Source: Betaproteobacteria bacterium (GTDB lineage: Bacteria; Bdellovibrionota_B; Oligoflexia; Silvanigrellales; Silvanigrellaceae). Taken from it: 64,000 nucleotides of DNA. The stretch covers positions 62,001 through 126,000 of the forward strand of contig VGHE01000002.1 of NCBI GenBank assembly GCA_016868315.1. The letters are read 5' to 3'. A program made the translations under genes and the position numbers. The notes beneath the pieces were generated by a model that saw nothing but the letters and a program-made list of their open reading frames with translations, had not been told where the DNA came from and made no database searches. Each line of letters begins with the position of its first letter. The first letter of the stretch is position 1. This document shows positions 36,794 to 44,896 of this stretch, piece after piece.

Positions 36794-37315
36794 TCAGCCT
36801 TTGGTCGTGCCAGTTGCTGCTTCTTCGGCGCCAGCCTGCTGGACTGACTTTTTGATTTCCGCCTGGAGGTCTTTTTTCGCGTACTTTTTGATTTCTTCCA
36901 TAATGAAGTGCTTCGTCTGGTACTGTGCGTCCTTGACGATAACCTGCTTACCCGTGCGGTTCTTCAGGTTGAAAACCAGAGGTGCTTTCAGGTTTGCACT
37001 CATTTTTTTAGGGTCGGAAGGAATCGTAACGATGACCGAGATGACTGCATCGTCGGGAGACTGGAGCTTCAGAATGGAAATTTCCTCTTCCGTCACTTCC
37101 ACAGTGTAGTCAGGGCGGAAGGTGAGAGGGCTAATGACCACAAAGGCCATTGTTCCATCGTCGAGCGACTGCAACCATTTGAAGGGTGAGTCAGCATCGT
37201 GGTCAAGGAGCACATAGCGCACGAGCTCGGGAAAACCTACAAGCCCTTCGGGCAACGTGATAACGTCGGCATTATCGACTTCGATTTCGCCAAAACGAGA
37301 TGTCTGTACTTTCAA
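36794..37315 (-). CDS. fliW: Flagellar assembly factor FliW
   Basis: A 173-residue protein. The listed ORF runs 32 codons upstream, but a TTG at 37315 preceded by GGGAGG gives MKVQTSRFGEIEV, the canonical FliW beginning. Other matches are ITLPEGLVGF, YVLLDHDADSPFKWLQSLD and AFVVISPLTFRPDY. FliW binds flagellin and releases or inhibits the translational regulator CsrA, coupling flagellin supply to assembly. An extra C-terminal tail (AGAEEAATGTTKG) extends past the family core. I looked for csrA immediately upstream and downstream and did not find it. It suggests a flagellated organism. Confidence 0.92.
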   Translation of the reverse strand: MKVQTSRFGEIEVDNADVITLPEGLVGFPELVRYVLLDHDADSPFKWLQSLDDGTMAFVVISPLTFRPDYTVEVTEEEISILKLQSPDDAVISVIVTIPSDPKKMSANLKAPLVFNLKNRTGKQVIVKDAQYQTKHFIMEEIKKYAKKDLQAEIKKSVQQAGAEEAATGTTKG

Positions 37316-37509
37316 GAGACCTCCCAAAAGCCAATGCGTCTGCCGGGCGTTGCCAGAATGTAACATTCCTGACTCTGGCACCAAGAGCATCTGTTTTGTA
37401 CAGAAACTCATCGGAGACTGACGTTACCATCACTTGACTTGATTTTTCACTTCTCAGAATAAATGACAAAATCAAGTTTCGCAACATCCCGGTGCAGAGT
37501 TGTTTCCTG

Positions 37510-38823
37510 TCAAAGATTTGTTGGTAATTTCAGGGACCAAGCCAAAGTCATCCAGTCGACCCGGCAGGTGTCTGGGGTATTCTGCCGCCCTTTTGAGCAA
37601 GTGGTCCAGTTTTCCTGAGAAAGCGGTCTTTTTAGGTTACGAACGAGCCCCAAAGCGTATGTGCTACTTGGATTATATGAGAAAAAATAGCTCGCCCCTA
37701 CAGTCATCAGGACACCCTGAGTGCCTGGGTTGACCTCGAGGGGAAGGCGAAAGGCCGGTAAAGCGCCGGCGGGCGAGCGATAATAAGTAGCACCGTAGTG
37801 CCCTGTGAGCACACCTTCGTTTTGTAAAATCTGAATATCTCCCCCCAGGGCTCCGCTCCAGGCGGGAGTTGAATTTGCACCGAGGGTGTTTGAAACACGT
37901 TCGAATCTGAGGGTTGCTGCGCTTTCTGGAGATTGCCACCGCATCTGCGACTGAAGAGAAAAGAGTCGCCACTTGCTCTCAGATGAGCTTTTGCTCTCCT
38001 CTGTTGCGTCTGGTCGGTTGCCTGTGAGCTGTCGCAATTTACCTTGCTGATCCGTGTACCATTCCAGACCCGAGGCAATTGAAATTTCGAGTCCCGGCAA
38101 TTTCCAGTTGAGTTTAAGTCGAGGACGTGTGCGTTGGATTTCAATACGTTCTGCACCATTGCGGGGCTCGTCCTGCAGTGATGACCACCCATGTTCGAGC
38201 TCGAAAGCGGACTGCAGGGCGTCGGGTGTAAGCTTTTGTTCGAGCGGATGAATGGCAACAGAAATGCCCGAAAATAATGAACGGGTGTTGCTCTCGATGA
38301 GAAGTGAGCTCTCTGCAGGGAGTCCAGCGCTCAAAGACACACTGCGCATTTTTCCATATGTGAGCCATGCAGATTCAAGACGAGGGAGCTCTGAAGCTGC
38401 TCGGTACTGAAGGGGTGCGAAGCGTTTAAACTCCTGCGACAGCAACCAGGATGACTGCACTTGCCAATTTTCCGAGAACTGAAAAAGTGTGTTGAGATGA
38501 GCTGTTAATCCTGCAAAAGTTTTGTCCGTGGCTGCGCTTCCGGCTTGCCCGGTCAGGCGCATTGCAGCGGCCCAGTCGGGACGTGCAAGCCGCTCGAAGT
38601 AATCACGTCGCAGTTGGTTGAGTTGTGAGCTTCGTTCGGTCAGAAAAGTTTGCTTTGATGCTTCGCGAGTCAGTGCAAGAATGTCCTGAAGTTCTCTGTC
38701 GCGCCGCGTTTCGAGGGGAAATGCGTGTGCGTGGGCGAAAGGGAGAGTCAGCAAAACAGACACGGGGAAAAAAATTCCCACAACCCCTCGTCGGGATTTC
38801 AGGTGTGTTGTCCGATGCCACAC
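37510..38823 (-). CDS. Hypothetical exported, probable outer-membrane protein
   Basis: The listed ORF extends into the divergent gene at 38846, so I place the start at GTG 38823, giving 437 residues; no strong ribosome site supports any start. A signal peptide (GIFFPVSVLLTLPFAHAHA) is followed by a helical segment (TFLTERSSQLNQLRRDYFERL) and then many alternating strands (HLNTLFQFSENWQVQSSWLL, VLMTVGASYFFSYN, TYALGLVRNL). The last residues (TLAWSLKLPTNL) could be a terminal barrel strand. It is likely an outer-membrane barrel of 14-18 strands. The role is unknown. Confidence 0.68.
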   Translation of the reverse strand: MWHRTTHLKSRRGVVGIFFPVSVLLTLPFAHAHAFPLETRRDRELQDILALTREASKQTFLTERSSQLNQLRRDYFERLARPDWAAAMRLTGQAGSAATDKTFAGLTAHLNTLFQFSENWQVQSSWLLSQEFKRFAPLQYRAASELPRLESAWLTYGKMRSVSLSAGLPAESSLLIESNTRSLFSGISVAIHPLEQKLTPDALQSAFELEHGWSSLQDEPRNGAERIEIQRTRPRLKLNWKLPGLEISIASGLEWYTDQQGKLRQLTGNRPDATEESKSSSESKWRLFSLQSQMRWQSPESAATLRFERVSNTLGANSTPAWSGALGGDIQILQNEGVLTGHYGATYYRSPAGALPAFRLPLEVNPGTQGVLMTVGASYFFSYNPSSTYALGLVRNLKRPLSQENWTTCSKGRQNTPDTCRVDWMTLAWSLKLPTNL

Positions 38824-38845
38824 AGACAGGGCGGAGGACACCACC

Positions 38846-39208
38846 GTGGCAGAGCAAAAATCCTCAGAGCAACTCACTGAAGAAAGTCTAGAGCTGACGC
38901 GTGCGCTCACAGAATTGAACGAGTGGAGTGCAGAGCGCAAAAGAGTATTGGATGAGTACCAAGGATACATTCAACACGCCCTCTCCACAGGCAAAATGAC
39001 TGCGCGGCGCAGCGCAGAATCTGGGAAAAAGTACCTGAGTGATCGCATGATAGCCACGATTTCCCTCGATTGCAGTATGTTCAAGCGCAGCATTCTGATG
39101 ATGGCACACCGAGAGCGGCAAATACGCCAGCGTCTTTCCGAAATTGCCCAGGTAGAGACTCCAGCCTCGCCCGCTTCAGATCTTTCCGACGAAGAGAAGA
39201 GCGCCTGA
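38846..39208 (+). CDS. Small helical cytoplasmic protein, unknown
   Basis: A 120-residue protein from GTG 38846, with GGAGG eight bases upstream. The sequence is nearly all helical and charged (LTRALTELNEWSAERKRVLDEY, AHRERQIRQRLSEIAQ) and should form a coiled coil or a helical bundle. It has an acidic C-terminal tail (SDLSDEEKSA). There is no signal peptide. Size and helical character are similar to those of flagellar or secretion chaperones, and fliW is nearby, but there is no motif to support such a call. Its stop is one base from the end of the convergent nucleotide-kinase-like gene. Confidence 0.65.
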   Translation: MAEQKSSEQLTEESLELTRALTELNEWSAERKRVLDEYQGYIQHALSTGKMTARRSAESGKKYLSDRMIATISLDCSMFKRSILMMAHRERQIRQRLSEIAQVETPASPASDLSDEEKSA

Positions 39209-39209
39209 A

Positions 39210-40139
39210 CTAGGAGTTCAGAGTTTCGCTGCGGTGCGCCTCACTGGCTGCGGTGCTTGCCGCAAGTATGTCTTTCAAGATGACACGGGGCACGCCCAGG
39301 CCACGCAATGCTGATGAAACCACGTTGGCAATCGACTCTTTGAGTGCAAGCACCTTGTGTCCGTCGCGTTCAACATACACAGGCTGGTGTGCATCGATAA
39401 GCACGATAGCGTCCGAGCCGAGTTCCATCTTCAGGTAGTCGACGCTGGGTTGAACGTTCTCGATATAGAATTGAAAACGGCTCAGCAGTGACGCCTCGTC
39501 GTCGTCAGCTCGGCCGCGATGCTTTGCACGCTGGATCATTTCTTGCCGAGAAATGCTCAGATGAAGAACCTTTATGACAGGTATATTGAGGCGGCGGAGA
39601 AACTCGAGCAGGTGTTTTGCAGCTGCAACCGTGCGAGGGTAGCCATCAAGAATGAAGGGGCGAGAGCGGAGACCAGGTGCATGTTCGATATGTGCGGCAA
39701 TGAAATTTTGCGTCCAGCGGTTCGGGACAAGCAAGCCATTCATGGTGCAGAATTCAAGCCACTCAAGCTGGCTGGTGAAATTTTCCATCCCGCTGCGGCC
39801 AAAGTACTTTTCGAGCTGAGGAAGGTAATTGCGTACCTTTCGAGAGAGATCATCCGTGGTGTCGACGCACTGGAAGATGTTTGAGTCGGCACTAATTTGA
39901 TAGCGCTCTGCTAAAAGCTTTGCGTAACCTGCGTCGGACTTTGCATTCTGGAATGCATTGCGCAGTATTTCTCCCATCGAGAGATGATCTGTAGGCGCAA
40001 TAGACATCACCCTGCAGAGTGCCGCTGCAACTTCGCCTTTACCGCAGCTCGAGGGACCAGTCAGGATAACTACTCCGGGGTGGCGCATTGAGATTTTGTC
40101 GACTCGGATACAGGAACTCAGTTCGTTCGAGGTGATCAT
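39210..40139 (-). CDS. Adenylate-kinase-like P-loop nucleoside monophosphate kinase
   Basis: A 309-residue protein. The P-loop GPSSCGKGE near residue 28, the NMP-binding MGEILRNAF, LDGYPRT and the lid-type RGRADDDEASLLSRFQFY follow the adenylate kinase order. It is about 90 residues longer than housekeeping Adk, mainly through an insertion around residues 75-145 and a C-terminal extension (LRGLGVPRVILKDILA). It may therefore use another nucleotide or have a regulatory function. A second, standard adk would be expected elsewhere in the genome. The gene lies about 58 bases downstream of dapA on the same strand. Confidence 0.8.
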   Translation of the reverse strand: MITSNELSSCIRVDKISMRHPGVVILTGPSSCGKGEVAAALCRVMSIAPTDHLSMGEILRNAFQNAKSDAGYAKLLAERYQISADSNIFQCVDTTDDLSRKVRNYLPQLEKYFGRSGMENFTSQLEWLEFCTMNGLLVPNRWTQNFIAAHIEHAPGLRSRPFILDGYPRTVAAAKHLLEFLRRLNIPVIKVLHLSISRQEMIQRAKHRGRADDDEASLLSRFQFYIENVQPSVDYLKMELGSDAIVLIDAHQPVYVERDGHKVLALKESIANVVSSALRGLGVPRVILKDILAASTAASEAHRSETLNS

Positions 40140-40197
40140 CCTTGATGCACGCCTTTCAGTGAGTTGAAGGTTTTAGTTGAGATGCCTTCAATCAGTG

Positions 40198-41139
40198 TCA
40201 TTTGAGAAAATCGATTCCGGAGTTTTTGACCTTTTCGATGGCCGATGCAACGGTGCGGATATCGCCTTCCTCGAGAACGGTGAGTGGAGGTCTCAAGACG
40301 TTGTGCATGACGCCCATGGAATGCAGTGCCCACTTCAATGGGATTGGGTTGGGAGCACAGAAAAGTTGAGCGTTGATAGGGTAAGAGTCCAAGTGCAAGC
40401 GTGTAAGGCTCGACAGGTCACCTTTTTGCGCAGCCTTCCACATATTTAGCATTGCGCCAGGAATAATGTGGGTCGTTACGCTAATTACGCCGCTTGCTCC
40501 GCAGAGCAAAGCCGGTGCAAAGGTGGGGTCATCACCGCTTAGAATACTCACGCGCTCGGCGAGCTGAGCCTCCCGCAGGGCAAGGCTCATTTCAATTATG
40601 ACACGCACATCACCAGCGGCCTCCTTGATGGCAACCACGTTCGTGCAGGACTGAGCAATATTTACGAGTGTTTTGGGCTGCAGTATGCAGCCTGTGCGGC
40701 CTGGGACGTTGTATAGGCATACGGGCGTGTTTGGTACAGCACGTGCAACGGCCACGAAGTGCTCGGTGAGGCCGGTTTGGGTTGGTTTGTTGTAGTAGGG
40801 GGTGACCACCATGACACCCGCGGGAGTCTGGTTGTGTGCTTTGAAGTTGGCAAAGTGGCGCGAGGTTTCTATGGTTTCGGCTGTTGAATTCGAGCCCGTA
40901 CCCACATAAATCCTGAACGTGTTTGATTGGAATTCGAGTGCTGTGGATACCAAAAGTTCTTTTTCAGCCAGGTTCAGAGTTGGACTTTCGCCGGTTGTGC
41001 CGCACACAACCACGCCATGCAGGCCGCTGTCTTTCTGTAGTTTGAGAAGTTTCTTGAGGTCGGCTACGTCTACCGAAAGGTCTGGGTTGAAGGGAGTTGC
41101 CAGTGCGGTGAGAACCCCTGTAAATGGTTTGCTGGTCAT
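40198..41139 (-). CDS. dapA: 4-hydroxy-tetrahydrodipicolinate synthase
   Basis: A 313-residue TIM-barrel enzyme that condenses pyruvate with aspartate semialdehyde, the first committed step to diaminopimelate and lysine. GTTGESPTL (residues 48-56) binds the pyruvate carboxylate, YNVPGRTGC contains the catalytic Tyr and Arg, and Lys in VVAIKEAAGD forms the Schiff base. AAAGGAAA precedes the ATG. The product length is typical. It is divergent from the Nudix gene across 24 bases. Other DHDPS-family aldolases (NanA, KdgD) are less likely because GTTGES and the YNVPGRT context match DapA. Confidence 0.93.
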   Translation of the reverse strand: MTSKPFTGVLTALATPFNPDLSVDVADLKKLLKLQKDSGLHGVVVCGTTGESPTLNLAEKELLVSTALEFQSNTFRIYVGTGSNSTAETIETSRHFANFKAHNQTPAGVMVVTPYYNKPTQTGLTEHFVAVARAVPNTPVCLYNVPGRTGCILQPKTLVNIAQSCTNVVAIKEAAGDVRVIIEMSLALREAQLAERVSILSGDDPTFAPALLCGASGVISVTTHIIPGAMLNMWKAAQKGDLSSLTRLHLDSYPINAQLFCAPNPIPLKWALHSMGVMHNVLRPPLTVLEEGDIRTVASAIEKVKNSGIDFLK

Positions 41140-41163
41140 AACTTTCCTTTCGGGTGACGTGGA

Positions 41164-41838
41164 ATGGCTTCATTCTTGTTTAGTGCAAATGATTTGAAAA
41201 TGCATCCGTTCTTCGCTCGAGATACATTTGAAAACTTCGAGCAGCAGGTTAGGCCGCTCATCCTTTCGTTTTTGAAGCGCACTGGAGCAGAGAGCCCCGA
41301 ACTAGAGCAGCTTCTGCTGAATATTCGTGCAAACATGCGAGAGACATTGCCAGCACACCTCACAACTTCGTCAGTTGTCCTGAGCCCCGATCGGAGCGAG
41401 CTTCTTTTTCTATTCCACAAGAAGATCAAAGAGTGGGTCTATCCTGGAGGTCATGCAGATGGTGATTGGCATCTGCTGCGCTCTGCACTGAGGGAATGCT
41501 TCGAGGAAACAGGACTCCCTGCGGTTGAAGTTATTCCTCCGCACCTGTGCGCAGAGCAAGCCTCGGCTGCGTCGTGTCCTCACCTCTTTCAGAGGTTTGA
41601 GATTAAGGCGACAGCGCTTGAGCCTGCACACGTCCATTACGATGCGGTGTTTGTCTTTCAAGCGGATACGCGCCAAGTCGATTTTGAGCCACAGGAAAGC
41701 AGCGGTTCGCGGTGGATGACTATCGCCTCATTGAAGGCGCATGCGCTGCGTCCCGAAGGTCAGATAGTTGATGGTTTTGATTCGCTCACAGCTCGAGTCT
41801 GCCTGTCGGCAATGCAAAGCGCCCTCGGGTCGGTTTGA
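41164..41838 (+). CDS. Nudix hydrolase
   Basis: A 224-residue protein with a Nudix box reading GGHADGDWHLL then RECFEETGL. The REC-x-EE-TG core that binds metal is intact, while the position of the first family Glu is Trp, a change seen in the GGHxDGD subgroup. The N-terminal 75 residues are helical (FEQQVRPLILSFLKR) and probably a cap. Such enzymes cleave nucleoside diphosphates linked to another moiety; the substrate cannot be predicted. The stop codon sits inside a strong hairpin. The ribosome site is weak. Confidence 0.85.
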   Translation: MASFLFSANDLKMHPFFARDTFENFEQQVRPLILSFLKRTGAESPELEQLLLNIRANMRETLPAHLTTSSVVLSPDRSELLFLFHKKIKEWVYPGGHADGDWHLLRSALRECFEETGLPAVEVIPPHLCAEQASAASCPHLFQRFEIKATALEPAHVHYDAVFVFQADTRQVDFEPQESSGSRWMTIASLKAHALRPEGQIVDGFDSLTARVCLSAMQSALGSV

Positions 41839-41851
41839 CCTCGAGGGCGCT
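41818..41851 (+). terminator. Hairpin at the end of the Nudix gene
   Basis: A ten-pair stem AGCGCCCTCG/CGAGGGCGCT, with a further GGTC/GACC pairing in the loop, spans the Nudix stop codon. There is no T run after it, so intrinsic termination is uncertain. It may insulate the following tRNA or protect the mRNA end. Confidence 0.45.
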
Positions 41852-41858
41852 CATGATG

Positions 41859-41887
41859 TTGACCTGTAACAGTGGCTGGTTTAGCGT
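41859..41887 (+). promoter_or_regulatory. Candidate promoter of the CAU tRNA
   Basis: TTGACC and TAGCGT are separated by 17 bases, and the tRNA begins nine bases downstream. The -35 is close to consensus, but the -10 is poor. The same arrangement precedes tRNA-Val. Confidence 0.4.
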
Positions 41888-41896
41888 CTGAGTGCT

Positions 41897-41973
41897 GGGC
41901 CTGTAGCTAAATGGTTACGGCAGCGTGCTCATAACACGACGATTTGGGGGTTCAAGTCCCTCCAGGCCCACCA
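41897..41973 (+). tRNA. tRNA with anticodon CAT (Met or lysidine-type Ile)
   Basis: The 77-base cloverleaf has a perfect acceptor GGGCCTG/CAGGCCC, anticodon loop CTCATAA, T arm with GTTCAAGTC and encoded CCA. It is not an initiator: there is no 1-72 mismatch or GGG/CCC anticodon stem. Deviations are an A-C mismatch and a G-T pair in the D stem, a G-A mismatch at 27-43 and a six-base variable loop. The T-loop pattern resembles E. coli tRNA-Ile(CAU), but Met cannot be excluded. Confidence 0.88.
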
Positions 41974-41981
41974 ATCCATCC

Positions 41982-43157
41982 TTACTTCGCCACAGGCGCC
42001 TTGTCTTTCGCACTTGCTGAGTTGTCGTTGGTTGTGCGCACAGCGCCGGGGAATGATTGCGTCAGAACGTCAATCAGAACTGCCGGGTTGTTTGGAGTCA
42101 CAATGCGACGGCCGCTAGCGATATAGGTCGGTGTCTTGTCGGCGCCGGACGCTTTCAGGTTGTTCACAACTGAAGTCAGCTCATCCATACCATCGCCACT
42201 TGTCATGCACTTCTCGAATGCCTTGGCGTCGAGGCCTGCCTCTGTGGCAGTCTTGATGGCTTGTTTCTGCACTTCATCCACACCTGCGCTCTTCTGGAGA
42301 AGGTAGTAGGGGGTGTTGTATGCACGTTCAGAGTACTTCCAGAAAGCATCGTTGCTTTGGCGTTTTGCGCAGTACGCGCCCGCAGCGAGTTGAGCCATCG
42401 GAGTTTTTACGTCTTCGGTGGTAATCACCTGCGTGTAGCGGATTGTGTCGCGGTGTTTGTCGAGGAAGTTTTCTAGGTCGCTCTTGAAGTAGCGGCAAGA
42501 TGCGCAGAAGAAGTCGCCCACAGCAACCAGAGTTTCCTTTGCATTTGCATCGCCACGAGTTGGGAACTTGGCGAAGTCCATTGCCACGCGTGGGCCGCAA
42601 GGGCTAGGCAGCATGAGCTGGTAGGCTTTCTTGTCACGCAGAGAAGCTATGGTCTTGCGAATACCATCTTGGTTGCGCTGAGTTTCAAGGTGAATGCGCA
42701 GATTTTTTTGGAGTGTTTCAAATGTCATGTTCGGAGGAAAGCTCTTCTTCTGAGACTCATAAAAGCTGCGCACATCCTGGTCGGTGACTTTCTTGTCGGA
42801 CAGGAGATCTGCCAATTCTGGAATCTTCGAAGGATTAACCATGCCGCCTTTTTCTTTTGCGAGAGCAAAACGAGCCGCATATGCTTCGAGAAGTTCACGT
42901 GCACGGAGATAATTCTGCGAGGTCAATTCGTAGAGCTCTGCTCTGACATTTTCAGGAAGCTCAGCGCCAACAACCGTTTGGTTGCCAACTGCAATCACCG
43001 AGCCTTCGAAGCTTGCGTGCAGGTTTGCATCGCATCCAGCAGGTGCTTCGGCTTTTGTGACGCCGATGCCTCCGGACAATGGACCACGCGCAAGACCAAA
43101 ACCAATTAGACCACCGATGACGATTCCACCGAACCCAAGCAATGCATTCTTGTTCAT
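41982..43157 (-). CDS. DsbA-family thioredoxin-fold protein, membrane-anchored
   Basis: A 391-residue protein with an N-terminal glycine-rich membrane anchor (LLGFGGIVIGGLIGFGLA), a helical region (residues 60-190) resembling the SurA-type N-domain, and a DsbA-like domain. The redox motif is FFCASCRYF near residue 216, and the cis-Pro loop is DKTPTYIASGR. Further cysteines lie in SPCGPR, AYCAKR and EKCMTS. It would act in the periplasm as a thiol oxidase or isomerase, perhaps on the many Cys-containing envelope proteins of this region. Its 3' end lies eight bases from the CAU tRNA, converging with it. Confidence 0.87.
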   Translation of the reverse strand: MNKNALLGFGGIVIGGLIGFGLARGPLSGGIGVTKAEAPAGCDANLHASFEGSVIAVGNQTVVGAELPENVRAELYELTSQNYLRARELLEAYAARFALAKEKGGMVNPSKIPELADLLSDKKVTDQDVRSFYESQKKSFPPNMTFETLQKNLRIHLETQRNQDGIRKTIASLRDKKAYQLMLPSPCGPRVAMDFAKFPTRGDANAKETLVAVGDFFCASCRYFKSDLENFLDKHRDTIRYTQVITTEDVKTPMAQLAAGAYCAKRQSNDAFWKYSERAYNTPYYLLQKSAGVDEVQKQAIKTATEAGLDAKAFEKCMTSGDGMDELTSVVNNLKASGADKTPTYIASGRRIVTPNNPAVLIDVLTQSFPGAVRTTNDNSASAKDKAPVAK

Positions 43158-43277
43158 GTCTTTACCTCACACTTTAGGCCAATCTTTCGTCTGCAATTAT
43201 GCACGTTTTTTGTAATGGTGTGGAGATGCGGAAGGGCAAACTGAGGAAATGAGTCAAAAACTCGTCGAGAAATGAAA

Positions 43278-43303
43278 AAAGAGGGTCACTTGGAACCCTC
43301 TTT
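43278..43303 (-). terminator. Terminator of the AAA+ regulator gene
   Basis: A nine-pair stem AAAGAGGGT/ACCCTCTTT with an eight-base loop lies 24 bases beyond the minus-strand stop, and further T residues follow in that direction. Confidence 0.8.
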
Positions 43304-43327
43304 CGTCACTCTTAACAGCAACCCAGC

Positions 43328-44713
43328 TCAATCTAGGTCGGAGTAGTTTTCTTTGCCCGGATGACCAATGTACTCGATGGAGTCGAATTCAGGCGACTCA
43401 CTTCCCAAGCCGTCGAAGATAGTGAAGGCCGGGTTACGCTTCACGCGTCCTGGTTCAACCTTGACGTTGCTCGAGGCAGCGCGCTTCTTGAGCTTCTCAA
43501 CGAGCGTTGTGCGGTTCATCGAAAGCAGCTGAGCAGCGCGGTTCTTGTTGTGGTTCGTGCGGCGCAGTGCTTCTGCAATCAAACGGTTTTCGAACTCTTC
43601 CACGACCCGGTAGAAGTCGATACCGCTGCCAAGGTCGATATCCTTCTTAATAAACTGTTCGATTTCGGTGTTCTCATCGTATTGTGAGGACATTCCCGAA
43701 CCAAAGTTGCCCGGATTATTGTACATCGGGTTGTAAGCGGAAGGATTCCGGTTCTGTCCCATGTAGTTCATGGTTGGAGTCACTGGAATGTTCTGCTGTG
43801 CAGGTACCCGGTAGTTGTTAGGCGCATGCTGCATCATGTTCTGGTTCATCGGGCGTTGCTGAGCGGGCTGGGCATTGCCTTGATGCTGTGGTTTCTGCAT
43901 CTGGGGCATTTGCATCCGCTCGAAGAACGTGTCGATGTTGTCGGTCACGAGGTTACGCAGGCGCGGCGGAAGGTCGTTCACTTCGATGCTGCCGGAGTTC
44001 TTAAGAACTACGATGCGGTCGATGAGATTTTCCAATTCGCGCAGGTTGTGCGGCCATGTGTGTTGCAACAAGGCGCTCATAGCGTCGGGAGCTACGCCAT
44101 AAATGGACTTGCCTTTAGCCTGGTTGAACTTCTGAATGTAGTGCTCGACCAGCGGTGCGATATCCTCGCGGCGCTCACGCAGCGGCGGAATATAAACAGC
44201 ACAACCTGCCAGTCTATAGTACAGGTCTTCGCGGAAGCTTCTCTCGCGGACAGCGAGGTCGATGTTCACGCTTGTCGAGCAAATGATGCGCACATTCGAT
44301 GTGCGTGTCGATTGTGAACCGACAGGAGAGTAGGTTCCCTCTGTCAGAACGCGCATCAACGCCATTTGTAGACGAGCCGAGAGCTTCGACACTTCCTCGA
44401 TGAACAGCGTGCCGCCATCGGCGATCGCGAGGCGACCTTCACGCGCCTGGTTTGCACCAGGGAACGCGCCCTTCTCGTGACCGAAAAGTTCTGCCTCGAG
44501 GAGGTCATCCGCGATAGTACCGCATTTCACGGGGACAAAAGGCCCCGCTGCACGCGATGACTTCTCATGAATGGCACGCGCCACTATTTCTTTGCCTGTC
44601 CCGGCTTCACCGGTAATCAGGACTGGCGCCTCCGCTTCTGCCACCTTCATGATTAGGTGTTGCACATGGCGAATGACAGTGCTTGAGCCCAATAGTGCGG
44701 ACACTACGCTCAC
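43328..44713 (-). CDS. Sigma-54-activator-like AAA+ regulator with altered GAFTGA motif
   Basis: A 461-residue bEBP-like protein with no receiver or PAS domain; the AAA+ module starts at once. Walker A is GEAGTGKE (35-42). The sigma-54-contacting loop reads GAFPGA (82-87) rather than GAFTGA, and Walker B reads GGTLFIEE instead of the usual LDE. The arginine-finger region REDLYYRL is intact. A Gln/Met/Asn/Pro-rich linker (residues 275-350) leads to a Fis-type HTH ([20 protein letters not shown]) and a 50-residue acidic tail. The GTG start has GGAG six bases upstream. It may activate sigma-54 promoters with altered contact or act as a plain DNA-binding regulator. Confidence 0.88.
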   Translation of the reverse strand: MSVVSALLGSSTVIRHVQHLIMKVAEAEAPVLITGEAGTGKEIVARAIHEKSSRAAGPFVPVKCGTIADDLLEAELFGHEKGAFPGANQAREGRLAIADGGTLFIEEVSKLSARLQMALMRVLTEGTYSPVGSQSTRTSNVRIICSTSVNIDLAVRERSFREDLYYRLAGCAVYIPPLRERREDIAPLVEHYIQKFNQAKGKSIYGVAPDAMSALLQHTWPHNLRELENLIDRIVVLKNSGSIEVNDLPPRLRNLVTDNIDTFFERMQMPQMQKPQHQGNAQPAQQRPMNQNMMQHAPNNYRVPAQQNIPVTPTMNYMGQNRNPSAYNPMYNNPGNFGSGMSSQYDENTEIEQFIKKDIDLGSGIDFYRVVEEFENRLIAEALRRTNHNKNRAAQLLSMNRTTLVEKLKKRAASSNVKVEPGRVKRNPAFTIFDGLGSESPEFDSIEYIGHPGKENYSDLD

Positions 44714-44896
44714 GAGAATCTCCTCATCCCCGCTCCCTGCGGACTTAAAGGTTCCAGAACCACGAGCAACCGCAATTCATCCTTGAACTACAGACCACCC
44801 GAATCTTTTTATATTTTTTGGATTGCTCGGTCAGTATGACAGGAGGCGAGACGGATGACAAGCACGATCAGGTCGCCGCCCCAGAGGTTTTTGTTT

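Noticed and set aside
37272-37487. 71-codon minus-strand ORF considered as csrA beside fliW
   Set aside because: It lacks the CsrA pattern (L..R..GE.I.IGD) and overlaps the fliW start in another frame.
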